From Bifidobacterium sp. N4G05 (GTDB lineage: Bacteria > Actinomycetota > Actinomycetes > Actinomycetales > Bifidobacteriaceae), in assembly GCF_002742445.1 (NCBI RefSeq), contig NZ_NJNQ01000002.1:186001-250000 (forward strand): DNA of 64,000 nt, written 5' to 3'. Of the stretch, positions 45,828 through 54,680 are shown one piece after another. Numbering within the stretch: the first letter of the stretch is position 1; every line of letters starts with the position of its first letter. The translations under genes and the position numbers were made by a program. Below the pieces are notes generated by a model. That model did no database searches and was not told the DNA's origin. It saw only the letters and a list, made by a program, of their open reading frames with translations.

Positions 45828-48800
45828 CTACATACGCAATATGCGATCGGCGACGCGCATGGTGGAATCGCGGTGCGACACCAGCACGACGGCACTCCCC
45901 TGCTCGGCGAGATTGTTGACCGATCCGAGAATCACCGACTCGTTATAGGCGTCGAGACGGCTCGTCGGCTCGTCGAAGAGCACCAGATCGGCGTCACGCA
46001 GGAACATGCGGGCCAATCCGATGCGCTGCTTCTCACCCTCCGAAAGGCGGCCACCCAGCTCACCGACCTGCGTATCCAAGCCGTTCGGTAGCGCATCGAC
46101 CAACTCGAGCGCGGATGCCTTGGCGAGCGCCTCGCGCAATACGGAATCGGGGATGGCAGAAGCTGCGGAATCGAAAGAATCGCAGGCAATAGTGAGATTC
46201 TCTCGAATCGTACCATCAAAAAGGTAAGTTTCCTGCCCCATCATCGTCTGCACACGGCGACGCCAGCCAGCGTCAACCTGAGGCAATGGAATATTCGACA
46301 GCGAAATCGTGCCGGAATCCGGATCCCAATAGCGTATGAGCAGCTTCAGCATCGTTGATTTTCCACGGCCGGACGGGCCTTGAATGCCAAGAATGCCATG
46401 CCGTGGAACATCGAGTGAAACATGCTCGAGCACGGGGTGCGCGGCACTGGAATTGTAGCCGAATGTGACGTCGCGCATTGTCATGCCTTGATATTCCGGG
46501 CGTTCGGCACCCTGCTCAACCACAGCGGGAACCTCATCCATCAACGCGAACAGGCGACGTGCCGAAGCAAACGTTTGCGTCAAATTCGCCGGAAGCGCGC
46601 TCAATGCAAGCGTCGGACCAAACGAGCTGACAAGCAATACGAAAGCCGCAACCAGCGCAGGGGCGTTCGAATCCGCGGAACCCATCCAAATCAGGCCTTC
46701 CGGCATATCGGCGGCAGTGGAAACCACGGTGCACAACGTCATCACAAGGAAAGCTGCAATCGCGGTAAACAGCATCACCAACACCGCGCCCAATCCTGCA
46801 AAACCACCATTCTTCGCACTCAATCGCAAACGTTTGCTCCACAACGAAAGGGTGCACCGAGCGATGGAAGCGAGCCGGGCACTACCTTGACCGAAGCGGA
46901 TGATTTCGCCGATACCGCGCATATCGTCAAGCATTTCGTCGCCAAGGGCGGCGGATTCCTCGCGGAGTTTCGGACCGATGCCTCGCACCGCCGACGCGAA
47001 CAACTTTGGCAGTATGACGCCGACGGTGAGGTGCGCGATGACCAACGTCACAGCGAGGGGTGCACTTAGGGTGAGCAGTGCGAGTGTGTAGACGACGGTG
47101 GTCACAACGGCAATGACAATCGGGCTGATGGTGTGCGCGAAGAAGATTTCCAACAGCTCCACGTCGGTGGTGACCAGCGCGATCAGGTCGCCCTTGCCTT
47201 TGCCTGCAAGTTTGGCCGGGGCGAGACGCCGCAGAGCCACGAAGGCTTTCGTGCGGAACAATGCAAGCAGGCGGAACGCCACATTGTGGTTCATGAACTG
47301 TTCGGCATAGCGCATGCCGCCGCGGATCAGAGCGCAGACGGCCATGGCGGTGAGCGCTGCGGGAACGCTGAGATTCCAGATGGGCGAGCCGACGGCCGCG
47401 AAAGCCGCCGCAACGCCGAATACCGGCAGGAAAGTGGCGGCGAGATGGCCGAACGTGCCGCAGACGCACGCGACGATCATGTACTTGCGCTGCGGCCCAA
47501 CCTCTTTGAGCAAACGCGCAATCACCCGCGCCGTCGGCATTGCCTTCGCGTCCGATTCTGCCGAATCGAACATACGAACGCCCGTTTTCGCACCCTGTGC
47601 GTCCGTTTCTGCAGAATCGGACACTTGGAGACCCATTTCCGCACGCTGCGTGACTGATTCTGCAGAATCGGACGTTTTAAGTGCGTGGGATGCAGAGGTG
47701 AAATGGGTTGCGTTATTGCGTAGACCTATGTTTTCTACGGTTTGTTGGGTGCGGAACAGTTTGGCGTACGTGCCGTTGGCACGCATGAGTTCGACATGTG
47801 CGTCCTGCTCCGTCACGCGCCCACGTTCGAACACCACCACATAGTCGGCATCGGCCGCATTCGCCATGCGATGCGTCACCATGATCACGGTTTTGCCGCG
47901 ATCGGCAAGCGCACGAATGGTTTGCAGAATCAGGGTTTCGCTTTCCACATCGACGCTGCTGGTGGCTTCGTCGAAAATGTAGACGGCAGACTCCCGCAGC
48001 AATGCGCGAGCGATGGCGATACGCTGTTTTTGGCCTCCAGACAGATTGCTTGCGCCCTGTTCGATGGTCATGTCAAGTTCTTGCGATTGTGCACGCACGA
48101 ATTCGTCGATATGTGCTGCTTCCAGCGCTTGCCACAGTTCGTTTTCGGTGGCATCCGGCTTGGCCATCAGCAGATTGTCGCGCAACGTCCCTGCAAAAAG
48201 GTGGCTTTGCGCCACCACGATGGCGATTTCTCTCGTAAGGGATTCGATGGAAAGATCGGCGATTTGGTACCGTTGCGTCGAGTTATTTCCTATGTTTCCG
48301 GGCCGCAGCCATATATATCCTTCATATCCGGAAAGATTTCCGGCGAGCAGTTCGACGGCGGTAGACTTGCCGGATCCGGACGGGCCGACGATGGCGGTCA
48401 CCTGCCCGCGCCGCGCAGTGAAAGAGACGCCATGCAATGCGACGACCGAACCATTGCCATCTTTCGGCATGCCTGTTTTTCCGGCACCAACCACACCGGA
48501 CTTTTTCCCGGTTTCCCCGGTTTCCACATCCGCCGCAGCACCTGCAGCCACGTCCGCATATCGGAACGACACGTCATCAAAGCACACGTCCACACCGTTA
48601 TCGGAAGCGCCGAATTCCGGCATTCCCTGCATTCCGTGCGCAGGAATCGGCGTATCAAGCAATGCGAAAATACGCTTGGTCGAAGTCATACCGTTCATCG
48701 CAACATGGAAGAACGAACCCAATTGGCGCAGCGGAATGAAGAAATCCGCGGAAAGAAGCACTATTAGCAGCACGCCGGCAAGCGGCAATGCGGCACCGTT

Positions 48801-49679
48801 CGCATACTGCCAGATCGCCACGCCCACGCCGGCCGCGGCACCCCCGTATGCGACGACGTCCATGGCGGTGAGCGAGCGCAGCTGAATTTGCAGAACATTC
48901 ATGGTCATTACGCGGAATTGTTCCGCCTGCTCGTTCATTTTCTTGGCGGCATGAGCATCCGCGTCAAAAGTTTTCAGCGTTTCAAGACCTTGTACATTGT
49001 CAAGAAACATAGATCCCATGTCGGTGTATTTGCCCCAATATTTTTTGAATACTCGGGCTGCACGCATTGCGACCATGCCAACAATCAATACAATCAACGG
49101 CGCGCATACAAGCAATGTAACAGCCGTCGGCATATTAATCGGCGCAACTATAAAAAATAACGTTACCGGCGCGAGAATCGCATAAAACAGTTGTGGCAGG
49201 AATAATTCGAAGAAGCTTTGGATTTGTTCAATGCCTTCACCGGCAGATTGCACCACATCGGCAGTACTGATATGTTGCGAATACGACGGTCCAATCGCAA
49301 GCATTTTATTGAATAATTGTTCACGCAAAGCGAGTTTGACACGCTCGGCCGCTTCTGCGCCGAAATAGGCCGCGGCGCGCATCATCAGAAAACGCAGAAC
49401 CGCACAGACCACAATTGCCAGCGCGCATCCGATATACGTTTCCGCACTGAATCCGCCGTAGCCAAGGCCGACGAACATGCGGGAAAGCAGTCCACTATCG
49501 CCCATGGAGAACATTGGATCGAACGCCGATTCCACCACGGCAAGCACCGGCGAAAGCATGACCACCACCGTCACCACGAATACGACGTTGGACAGCAGCC
49601 CGATCCATTGGCAGAACACTTTCGCCGCAACCAACCTCCCCACGCCGGGAGCGAGGGAGAACAGCCTCTTGTCAAACAT
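45828..49679 (-). CDS. Fused tandem ABC exporter (CydDC-like, TMD-NBD-TMD-NBD)
   Basis: A 1283-residue fusion of two half-transporters from ATG 49677-49679 (GGAAGGTG upstream). Half one has six helices, Walker A GPSGSGKSTAVELL, signature NLSGGQKQRIAIAR and Walker B VYIFDEATSSVD. Half two has GPSGRGKSTMLKLL, RLSEGEKQRIGLAR and LVLFDEPTSRLD. The pattern fits heterodimeric exporters related to CydDC, here made as one chain. The linker (near residues 665-735) holds three tandem copies of a DSAE-based repeat. Substrate is unknown. CydDC exports thiols or handles haem, but no cyd genes are in the window. It is monocistronic. Confidence 0.85.
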   Translation of the reverse strand: MFDKRLFSLAPGVGRLVAAKVFCQWIGLLSNVVFVVTVVVMLSPVLAVVESAFDPMFSMGDSGLLSRMFVGLGYGGFSAETYIGCALAIVVCAVLRFLMMRAAAYFGAEAAERVKLALREQLFNKMLAIGPSYSQHISTADVVQSAGEGIEQIQSFFELFLPQLFYAILAPVTLFFIVAPINMPTAVTLLVCAPLIVLIVGMVAMRAARVFKKYWGKYTDMGSMFLDNVQGLETLKTFDADAHAAKKMNEQAEQFRVMTMNVLQIQLRSLTAMDVVAYGGAAAGVGVAIWQYANGAALPLAGVLLIVLLSADFFIPLRQLGSFFHVAMNGMTSTKRIFALLDTPIPAHGMQGMPEFGASDNGVDVCFDDVSFRYADVAAGAAADVETGETGKKSGVVGAGKTGMPKDGNGSVVALHGVSFTARRGQVTAIVGPSGSGKSTAVELLAGNLSGYEGYIWLRPGNIGNNSTQRYQIADLSIESLTREIAIVVAQSHLFAGTLRDNLLMAKPDATENELWQALEAAHIDEFVRAQSQELDMTIEQGASNLSGGQKQRIAIARALLRESAVYIFDEATSSVDVESETLILQTIRALADRGKTVIMVTHRMANAADADYVVVFERGRVTEQDAHVELMRANGTYAKLFRTQQTVENIGLRNNATHFTSASHALKTSDSAESVTQRAEMGLQVSDSAETDAQGAKTGVRMFDSAESDAKAMPTARVIARLLKEVGPQRKYMIVACVCGTFGHLAATFLPVFGVAAAFAAVGSPIWNLSVPAALTAMAVCALIRGGMRYAEQFMNHNVAFRLLALFRTKAFVALRRLAPAKLAGKGKGDLIALVTTDVELLEIFFAHTISPIVIAVVTTVVYTLALLTLSAPLAVTLVIAHLTVGVILPKLFASAVRGIGPKLREESAALGDEMLDDMRGIGEIIRFGQGSARLASIARCTLSLWSKRLRLSAKNGGFAGLGAVLVMLFTAIAAFLVMTLCTVVSTAADMPEGLIWMGSADSNAPALVAAFVLLVSSFGPTLALSALPANLTQTFASARRLFALMDEVPAVVEQGAERPEYQGMTMRDVTFGYNSSAAHPVLEHVSLDVPRHGILGIQGPSGRGKSTMLKLLIRYWDPDSGTISLSNIPLPQVDAGWRRRVQTMMGQETYLFDGTIRENLTIACDSFDSAASAIPDSVLREALAKASALELVDALPNGLDTQVGELGGRLSEGEKQRIGLARMFLRDADLVLFDEPTSRLDAYNESVILGSVNNLAEQGSAVVLVSHRDSTMRVADRILRM

Positions 49680-50347
49680 AAACACCTTCCGTCCAATGAG
49701 CGCACTCGCGTTGCCAGCTCGCCTACGGCCCAAAGCGCAATCGCCATGCATCCAACAAACGAATCGCAACAGGCCAATACGGGAAAACCGGTGCGTGGCA
49801 AACCGTTTTCAGCCTATCCAAGGCAGCTCGCAATCGTCAAGGGCGCATTGCATACAGCGAACCGTCGCAATCGAATTGCCATAATCGACCTCAAATCAGC
49901 AACGTTGAAAAGAGAAAGGCTGGATGTTCGCCGTTGAGCAGGCAGCCCTCTGACGCAAGGGGTAAATTGCGTCACTCGTGAGTGTACTCGATAAAAATCG
50001 CTCGCACCACCATTTCTTCGCATTTCGCTGATTTTACCGTCGTTTCGGGGATATTCGGGAAGCATGGCAGCACCCCCGCAACCGTTACGTCAAACTTTTT
50101 TTGAACAGACACAGCGCGACACCCATCGTTTGACTTTTGACGATTTTCAATCGTTTGTCAGTTCATACAAAGTTGCTCAAATATTTCTTGTCGCTTCTCA
50201 CAATGCAGACTTACGGACCCGTAACTTACCATATACGAGGTGCGCAAGGGGTAGGTAACGCGGACACACGGTTTGCATCGCTCCCGCACGCATCACAAGC
50301 AGAAATACGCGGAAATAACGCAAAAACCGCGAGAAAGAGAACGCTCC
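49680..50347. other. Divergent intergenic region, ABC exporter / acyl-CoA ligase
   Basis: About 670 bases upstream of two genes read in opposite directions, so both promoters should lie here. TTGACT and TTGACG boxes occur near 50129-50140 on the plus strand, without a convincing -10. The ORFs that cross the region have no recognisable content and are not called. Confidence 0.5.
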
Positions 50348-52171
50348 ATGCTCACCGAGTACACCGCACCGGGCGAATCCGTCGAGGTCGGCGACGACGA
50401 ATCCATCTATTCCCTGCTTACCGGACGCATCGCGCGCACTGGCGAGAATACCGTGATCGCGGAACGCAAAACCGCCCCCGGCCAATGGATGAAGGTCACT
50501 ACCGGCGAATTTCACAAGGATGTGATCGCCGCCGCCAAAGGTCTTATCGCGTTCGGCATCGCCAAGGGCGACGCCGTCACCATCTTCTCCGCCACCCGCT
50601 ACGAGTGGGGTGTGCTCGACTTCGCACTGGCCGCAATCGGCGCGGTCAATGTGCCGATCTACGACACTGATTCCGCAGCGCAAGCCGAGCGCATCCTCAA
50701 CGATTCGGATGTGAAACTGGCCATCGCCGACAATCGCGAGCGCTTCGACCGTCTCGACTCCGTAATCGACCGCTGCCCGTCTCTCAAGCACATTCTGATG
50801 CTCGATTCCAACGCCATGGGCGCGTTGGAAGGCTTGGGCGTCACCGTGTCCGACGAGGAGCTGGAAGCGCGCATCGATTCGGTGCATGCAGACGATCTGG
50901 CCACCATCGTGTACACGTCCGGTTCGACGGGAGCTCCAAAGGGTGCCGAGCTTTCGCACCGCAATTTCATATCGATCACGCGCGCGGGCAGTCTGGCGTT
51001 GCATGAGATCGTTCTCGAAGATCATCCGCGACTGCTCCTCTTCCTGCCGCTCGCCCACTGTTTCGCACGGTTCATCCAGTACGCGTCGATCGCTTCCGAT
51101 GACGGCGTGGTCGGCTATCTGCCGGACACAAAGACGTTGCTGCCCGATTTGCGTTCCTTCGAACCGACATATCTGCTGGGCGTGCCACGAGTGTTTGAGA
51201 AGGTGTATAACGCAGCCTCCCGCAAGGCCGGCATGGGTTGGAAGGGACGCCTGTTCCTCAAGGCTGCCGAGGCCGCACGCGATTGGTCGCGCATGCAGCA
51301 GGCTGGTGAGAAGCCGACCATAAAGCAGACCGCCGAGCATCTCTCGTATGAGGCTTCCGTATACCGTACCGTGCGTGGCGCCCTCGGCCCGCGCATCCGC
51401 TACGTGGCATGCGGTGGCGCTCCTCTGGACGTATCTCTGGCGCATTTCTTCAACGGTATCGGCCTGCCGATGATTCAGGGTTACGGTATGACGGAAACCG
51501 CTGCGCCGTTCGCAGCCAACCGCGTCACCGACAATGTGATCGGCACTGTCGGCCAACCGGCTCCGGGATCATCTGTACGCATTTCCGATGATGGCGAACT
51601 ACAGGTCAAGGGACCAAACGTGTTCAGAGGCTACCATAATCTGCCCGAGAAGACGGCGGAAGCGTTCACCGAGGATGGATGGCTGAAAACAGGCGATTTG
51701 GCGTCGATCGACGACGAAGGACGCATTACGATCACTGGCCGTAAGAAGGACATCATCATCACTGCCGGCGGTAAGAACGTCTCCCCGATTCCGATGGAAC
51801 AGGAAATCGTGAAATGTCCGATTGTGGAGCATGCGGTAGTTGTTGGCGACAATCGCCCATTCATCGGTGCGCTGGTCACGCTGGATCCGGAAGGATTGGC
51901 AGCTTGGCTGCCGTCCGTAGGATTGTCTGCAGACACTCCGCTCGACCGCATCGCGACCGCCGCTGCCGTACATGATGAGATTCAGAAGTATGTGGACAAG
52001 GCGAACGCAACGGTTTCGCGCGCCGAATCCGTACGAAAGTTCGTAGTGCTAGATACCCAGTTCACGCAGGAAAACAAGTGCCTGACCCCGTCGCTGAAAG
52101 TGGTGCGTCCGGCAGTGAACCGCGTGTTCGCGCAGGTGATCGATCAGCAGCTGTACTCCGGCAAGCGCTGA
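50348..52171 (+). CDS. fadD: Long-chain fatty-acid CoA ligase (AMP-binding)
   Basis: A 607-residue adenylate-forming enzyme from ATG 50348. The phosphate loop is TIVYTSGSTGAPKGAELSHR. The fatty-acyl region has LPMIQGYGMTETAAPFAANR. The hinge and C-domain have LKTGDLASIDDEGRITITGR and KKDIIITAGGKNVSPIPMEQ. It activates fatty acids to acyl-AMP and then acyl-CoA. Bifidobacteria lack beta-oxidation, so the acyl-CoA probably goes to lipid synthesis or recycling of exogenous fatty acids. It is monocistronic and followed by a clear terminator. Confidence 0.92.
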   Translation: MLTEYTAPGESVEVGDDESIYSLLTGRIARTGENTVIAERKTAPGQWMKVTTGEFHKDVIAAAKGLIAFGIAKGDAVTIFSATRYEWGVLDFALAAIGAVNVPIYDTDSAAQAERILNDSDVKLAIADNRERFDRLDSVIDRCPSLKHILMLDSNAMGALEGLGVTVSDEELEARIDSVHADDLATIVYTSGSTGAPKGAELSHRNFISITRAGSLALHEIVLEDHPRLLLFLPLAHCFARFIQYASIASDDGVVGYLPDTKTLLPDLRSFEPTYLLGVPRVFEKVYNAASRKAGMGWKGRLFLKAAEAARDWSRMQQAGEKPTIKQTAEHLSYEASVYRTVRGALGPRIRYVACGGAPLDVSLAHFFNGIGLPMIQGYGMTETAAPFAANRVTDNVIGTVGQPAPGSSVRISDDGELQVKGPNVFRGYHNLPEKTAEAFTEDGWLKTGDLASIDDEGRITITGRKKDIIITAGGKNVSPIPMEQEIVKCPIVEHAVVVGDNRPFIGALVTLDPEGLAAWLPSVGLSADTPLDRIATAAAVHDEIQKYVDKANATVSRAESVRKFVVLDTQFTQENKCLTPSLKVVRPAVNRVFAQVIDQQLYSGKR

Positions 52172-52189
52172 ATGGGGCGATCGTAGAGA

Positions 52190-52239
52190 AAAATACGGGC
52201 CGTCGTTGGGATTTCCCAGCGGCGGCCCGTATTTTTTTA
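52190..52239. terminator. Bidirectional rho-independent terminator (fadD / araA)
   Basis: AAATACGGGCCG (52191-52202) pairs with CGGCCCGTATTT around an inner GGG/CCC stem. It is followed by T7 on the plus strand and by TTTTTC on the minus strand. It lies between the convergent fadD and araA genes. Confidence 0.9.
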
Positions 52240-52243
52240 TTGC

Positions 52244-52276
52244 ATCTTCGATGACGCTCGCAGCGTCATCGAAGAT
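52244..52276. terminator. Perfect 15-bp-arm hairpin downstream of araA
   Basis: ATCTTCGATGACGCT (52244-52258) pairs exactly with AGCGTCATCGAAGAT (52262-52276) around a three-base loop. It sits 24 bases past the araA stop, just before the bidirectional terminator. It may help end or protect the araBDA transcript. Confidence 0.7.
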
Positions 52277-52299
52277 AACGTGCGCAACGCTCCGTTATT

Positions 52300-53814
52300 T
52301 CAGTGACGGTTGTTGAGACGGTGGTACATTTCGCTCAGCTGCAGTTCCTTCTCGAACTGGCGGGCGGTGGTGTTCTCGTCGATGACGGCGAGCTCGACAC
52401 CGGCGATACGGGCGAAGTCCTCCCAAGCCTCACGACCGACGGAGGTGGTCATGCAGGTGTGGTGGGAGCCGCCGGCCGCGATCCAGCACTGCACGGCGGT
52501 CTTGAGGTCCGGCTTCGGCTTCCAGACAGCACGTGCGCACGGCAGGTTCTTGAGGGAACCCTGCGGCTCGACGATGGAGACCTCGTCCATGAGCAGACGG
52601 AAACGTTCACGCTCGTCAGCCATGGAAACCACGACGGCGTCGCCAGGCTTGCCAGAGAACACCAGACGCACCGGATCGGACTTGCCGCCGATGCCCAGCG
52701 GGTAGATGTCCAGCTTGGGCTTGGCGATGGTACCGATGGACGGGGAGACTTCCAGCATGTGGGAACCCATGTCGAGCTCGTTGCCGGCGGTGAAGTTGTA
52801 GGAGTAGTCCTCCATCAGGGATGCGCCACCTTCAAGGCCGTAGCCCATCACGGCGCCGATGCGCACCAGCACGGCGGTCTTCCAGTCGCCTTCGGCGGAG
52901 AAGCCCCAGCCGTACTCGGACGGGAATCGCTGCGGGCCGACACCCGGCAGCTGCGGCAGGGCACCAAGGTCTTCGAAGTTGTCAACGCCGGCGGTGCAGC
53001 CGTTTTCGCGCATCATGTTGACCATGGCGCACTCTTCCTTGGCAGCGATGAAGAGCTCGTCGTAGCGGGAGTCGAGCAGCTCGGGAGCCACGTCGTACTT
53101 GGCCTTGTAGTCCTCGATGAGGGCCTTGACCTGATCGTCCTTGACCTTGTCGTAGGCAGCGACGAGTTCGTTGACGGCCCAGGTGTTGATGGAAGCGCCG
53201 AACACGCGTTCGGCCTCGGTCTTGTCGCCCTCGGTGACGGCGACGTTGCGCATGTTGTCGCCCCAACGCATGACCTTCATGTTCTGGGATGCGTTCCAGC
53301 CGGCGCAGGCGCGTGCCCAGGTGCCGACCTTTTCGGCGACTTCCGGATCGGTGTAGTGTCCGACGACGATCTTGCGCGGAATGCCGAGGCGGGACACCAT
53401 GTAGCCGAACTCACGGTCGCCGTGGGCGGCCTGGTTGAGGTTCATGAAGTCCATGTCGATGGTCTCCCACGGAATCTCCTTGTGGTGCTGGGTGGCCAGC
53501 TGCAGCAGCGGCTTGGTAAGCACTTCGAGGCCACGGATCCACATCTTGGCCGGGGAGAAGGTGTGGCACCAAGTGATCACACCGATGACGTTCGGGTTGG
53601 CGGAGGCTTCGGTCATGAAGGCCTTGACGCCGTCGGAGGACTTCAGGGTCGGCTTAAGCACCACCTTGACTGGGATCTTGCCAGTTGCGTTGAGCGCGTC
53701 AACGATTTCGCCGGTCTGCTGAGCCACCTGGCGCAACGCTTCCTCGCCGTACAGGTCCTGCGAACCGACGCCGAACCAGACTTCCTTGCCTTCAAACGGG
53801 TTTTCCATTGCCAT
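52300..53814 (-). CDS. araA: L-arabinose isomerase
   Basis: A 504-residue enzyme that converts L-arabinose to L-ribulose with Mn2+. Recognisable blocks are FGVGSQDLYGEEALRQVAQQ near the start, VIGVITWCHTFSPAKMWIRG, HQ-type metal region QLATQHHKEIPWETIDMDFM and FNLNQAAHGDREFGY-like FMNLNQAAHGDREFGYMVSR. It also has the active-site FSAEGDWKTAVLVRIGAVMG and LEGGASLMEDYSYNF. Length is standard (~500). Start ATG 53812-53814 has AAAGGAAC upstream. It is the last gene of araB-araD-araA. Confidence 0.97.
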   Translation of the reverse strand: MAMENPFEGKEVWFGVGSQDLYGEEALRQVAQQTGEIVDALNATGKIPVKVVLKPTLKSSDGVKAFMTEASANPNVIGVITWCHTFSPAKMWIRGLEVLTKPLLQLATQHHKEIPWETIDMDFMNLNQAAHGDREFGYMVSRLGIPRKIVVGHYTDPEVAEKVGTWARACAGWNASQNMKVMRWGDNMRNVAVTEGDKTEAERVFGASINTWAVNELVAAYDKVKDDQVKALIEDYKAKYDVAPELLDSRYDELFIAAKEECAMVNMMRENGCTAGVDNFEDLGALPQLPGVGPQRFPSEYGWGFSAEGDWKTAVLVRIGAVMGYGLEGGASLMEDYSYNFTAGNELDMGSHMLEVSPSIGTIAKPKLDIYPLGIGGKSDPVRLVFSGKPGDAVVVSMADERERFRLLMDEVSIVEPQGSLKNLPCARAVWKPKPDLKTAVQCWIAAGGSHHTCMTTSVGREAWEDFARIAGVELAVIDENTTARQFEKELQLSEMYHRLNNRH

Positions 53815-53956
53815 GTGATTGTTCCTTTACTTCGTTGTTTATGGAATTTTTAATTATTGATTGCGATTGCGAACTCGCGCCTCGCGTTTCGTGTTGCGTG
53901 GCACAAGTTCGTACGATTGCAGTTTTTACAGGATTGCGGATTTGCGGGTTTGTGGC

Positions 53957-54649
53957 TCAGTGCTGGCCGTAGACGTTGGTGTAACGATCATTCAACTTCG
54001 CGATATCCTCATCGGAAATCGGAATGATCTCACCAAGCTGGCGGGCGGCCCACATCGTATGAGCGACCTCCTCCGTCATCGCCGCCGCCTTCACCGCGGA
54101 CTCAGCGTCCTTGCCGATCGTGAACGGACCATGGTTCTGCATCAGCACCGCCGGGGACTTCGGATACTCCTTGAGCGTCTCGACCACGCCCTCGCCGATC
54201 GCCTCGGAACCAATCAGACGGAACGGACCCACCGGAACCGGACCGCCGAACTCGTCGCCCATCATCGTCAGACCGCACGGAATGTTCTGACCGGTGGCCG
54301 CCCATGCGGTGGCGTAGGTGGAGTGGGTGTGCACTACACCGTAGACGTCGGGCATGTGGCGGTAGATGTAGGCGTGGGAGGCGGTGTCGGAGCTCGGGGC
54401 TTCGGAACCGTCCACCACGTTGCCATCCAGATCGCACACCACCATGCTCGACGGGGTCAGGTACTCGTAACGCAGGCCGGACGGCTTGATCACCATCAGG
54501 TCCGCGGTGTGCAGACGCTGCGACACGTTGCCCGCGGTCCACACCACCAAGTTCCACTTGACCAACTGCTCGTGCAAAGCCGCCACGACCTCACGCACCT
54601 GCTTGACCTCCGCACGCACCTCAGGACCATAATCAGCCAAAGTAGCCAT
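53957..54649 (-). CDS. araD: L-ribulose-5-phosphate 4-epimerase
   Basis: A 230-residue class II aldolase-family enzyme from ATG 54647-54649 (AGAAAGGAA upstream). VVWTAGNVSQRLHTADLMVI binds phosphate. YGVVHTHSTYATAWAATGQN provides two zinc-binding His, and a third lies further on in AVLMQNHGPFTIGKDA. It makes D-xylulose-5-phosphate, which enters the bifid (phosphoketolase) shunt. It lies between araB and araA with short gaps on both sides. Confidence 0.96.
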   Translation of the reverse strand: MATLADYGPEVRAEVKQVREVVAALHEQLVKWNLVVWTAGNVSQRLHTADLMVIKPSGLRYEYLTPSSMVVCDLDGNVVDGSEAPSSDTASHAYIYRHMPDVYGVVHTHSTYATAWAATGQNIPCGLTMMGDEFGGPVPVGPFRLIGSEAIGEGVVETLKEYPKSPAVLMQNHGPFTIGKDAESAVKAAAMTEEVAHTMWAARQLGEIIPISDEDIAKLNDRYTNVYGQH

Positions 54650-54680
54650 AAGAATATTCCTTTCTATTCTTAAAAAGTTT

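Noticed and set aside
49814..50065. 83-codon minus-strand ORF between the ABC exporter and fadD
   Set aside because: No ribosome site, no recognisable motif, and it lies in the expected promoter region.
52303..53853. 516-codon plus-strand ORF opposite araA
   Set aside because: Antisense shadow of araA with low-complexity His/Val/Gly content.
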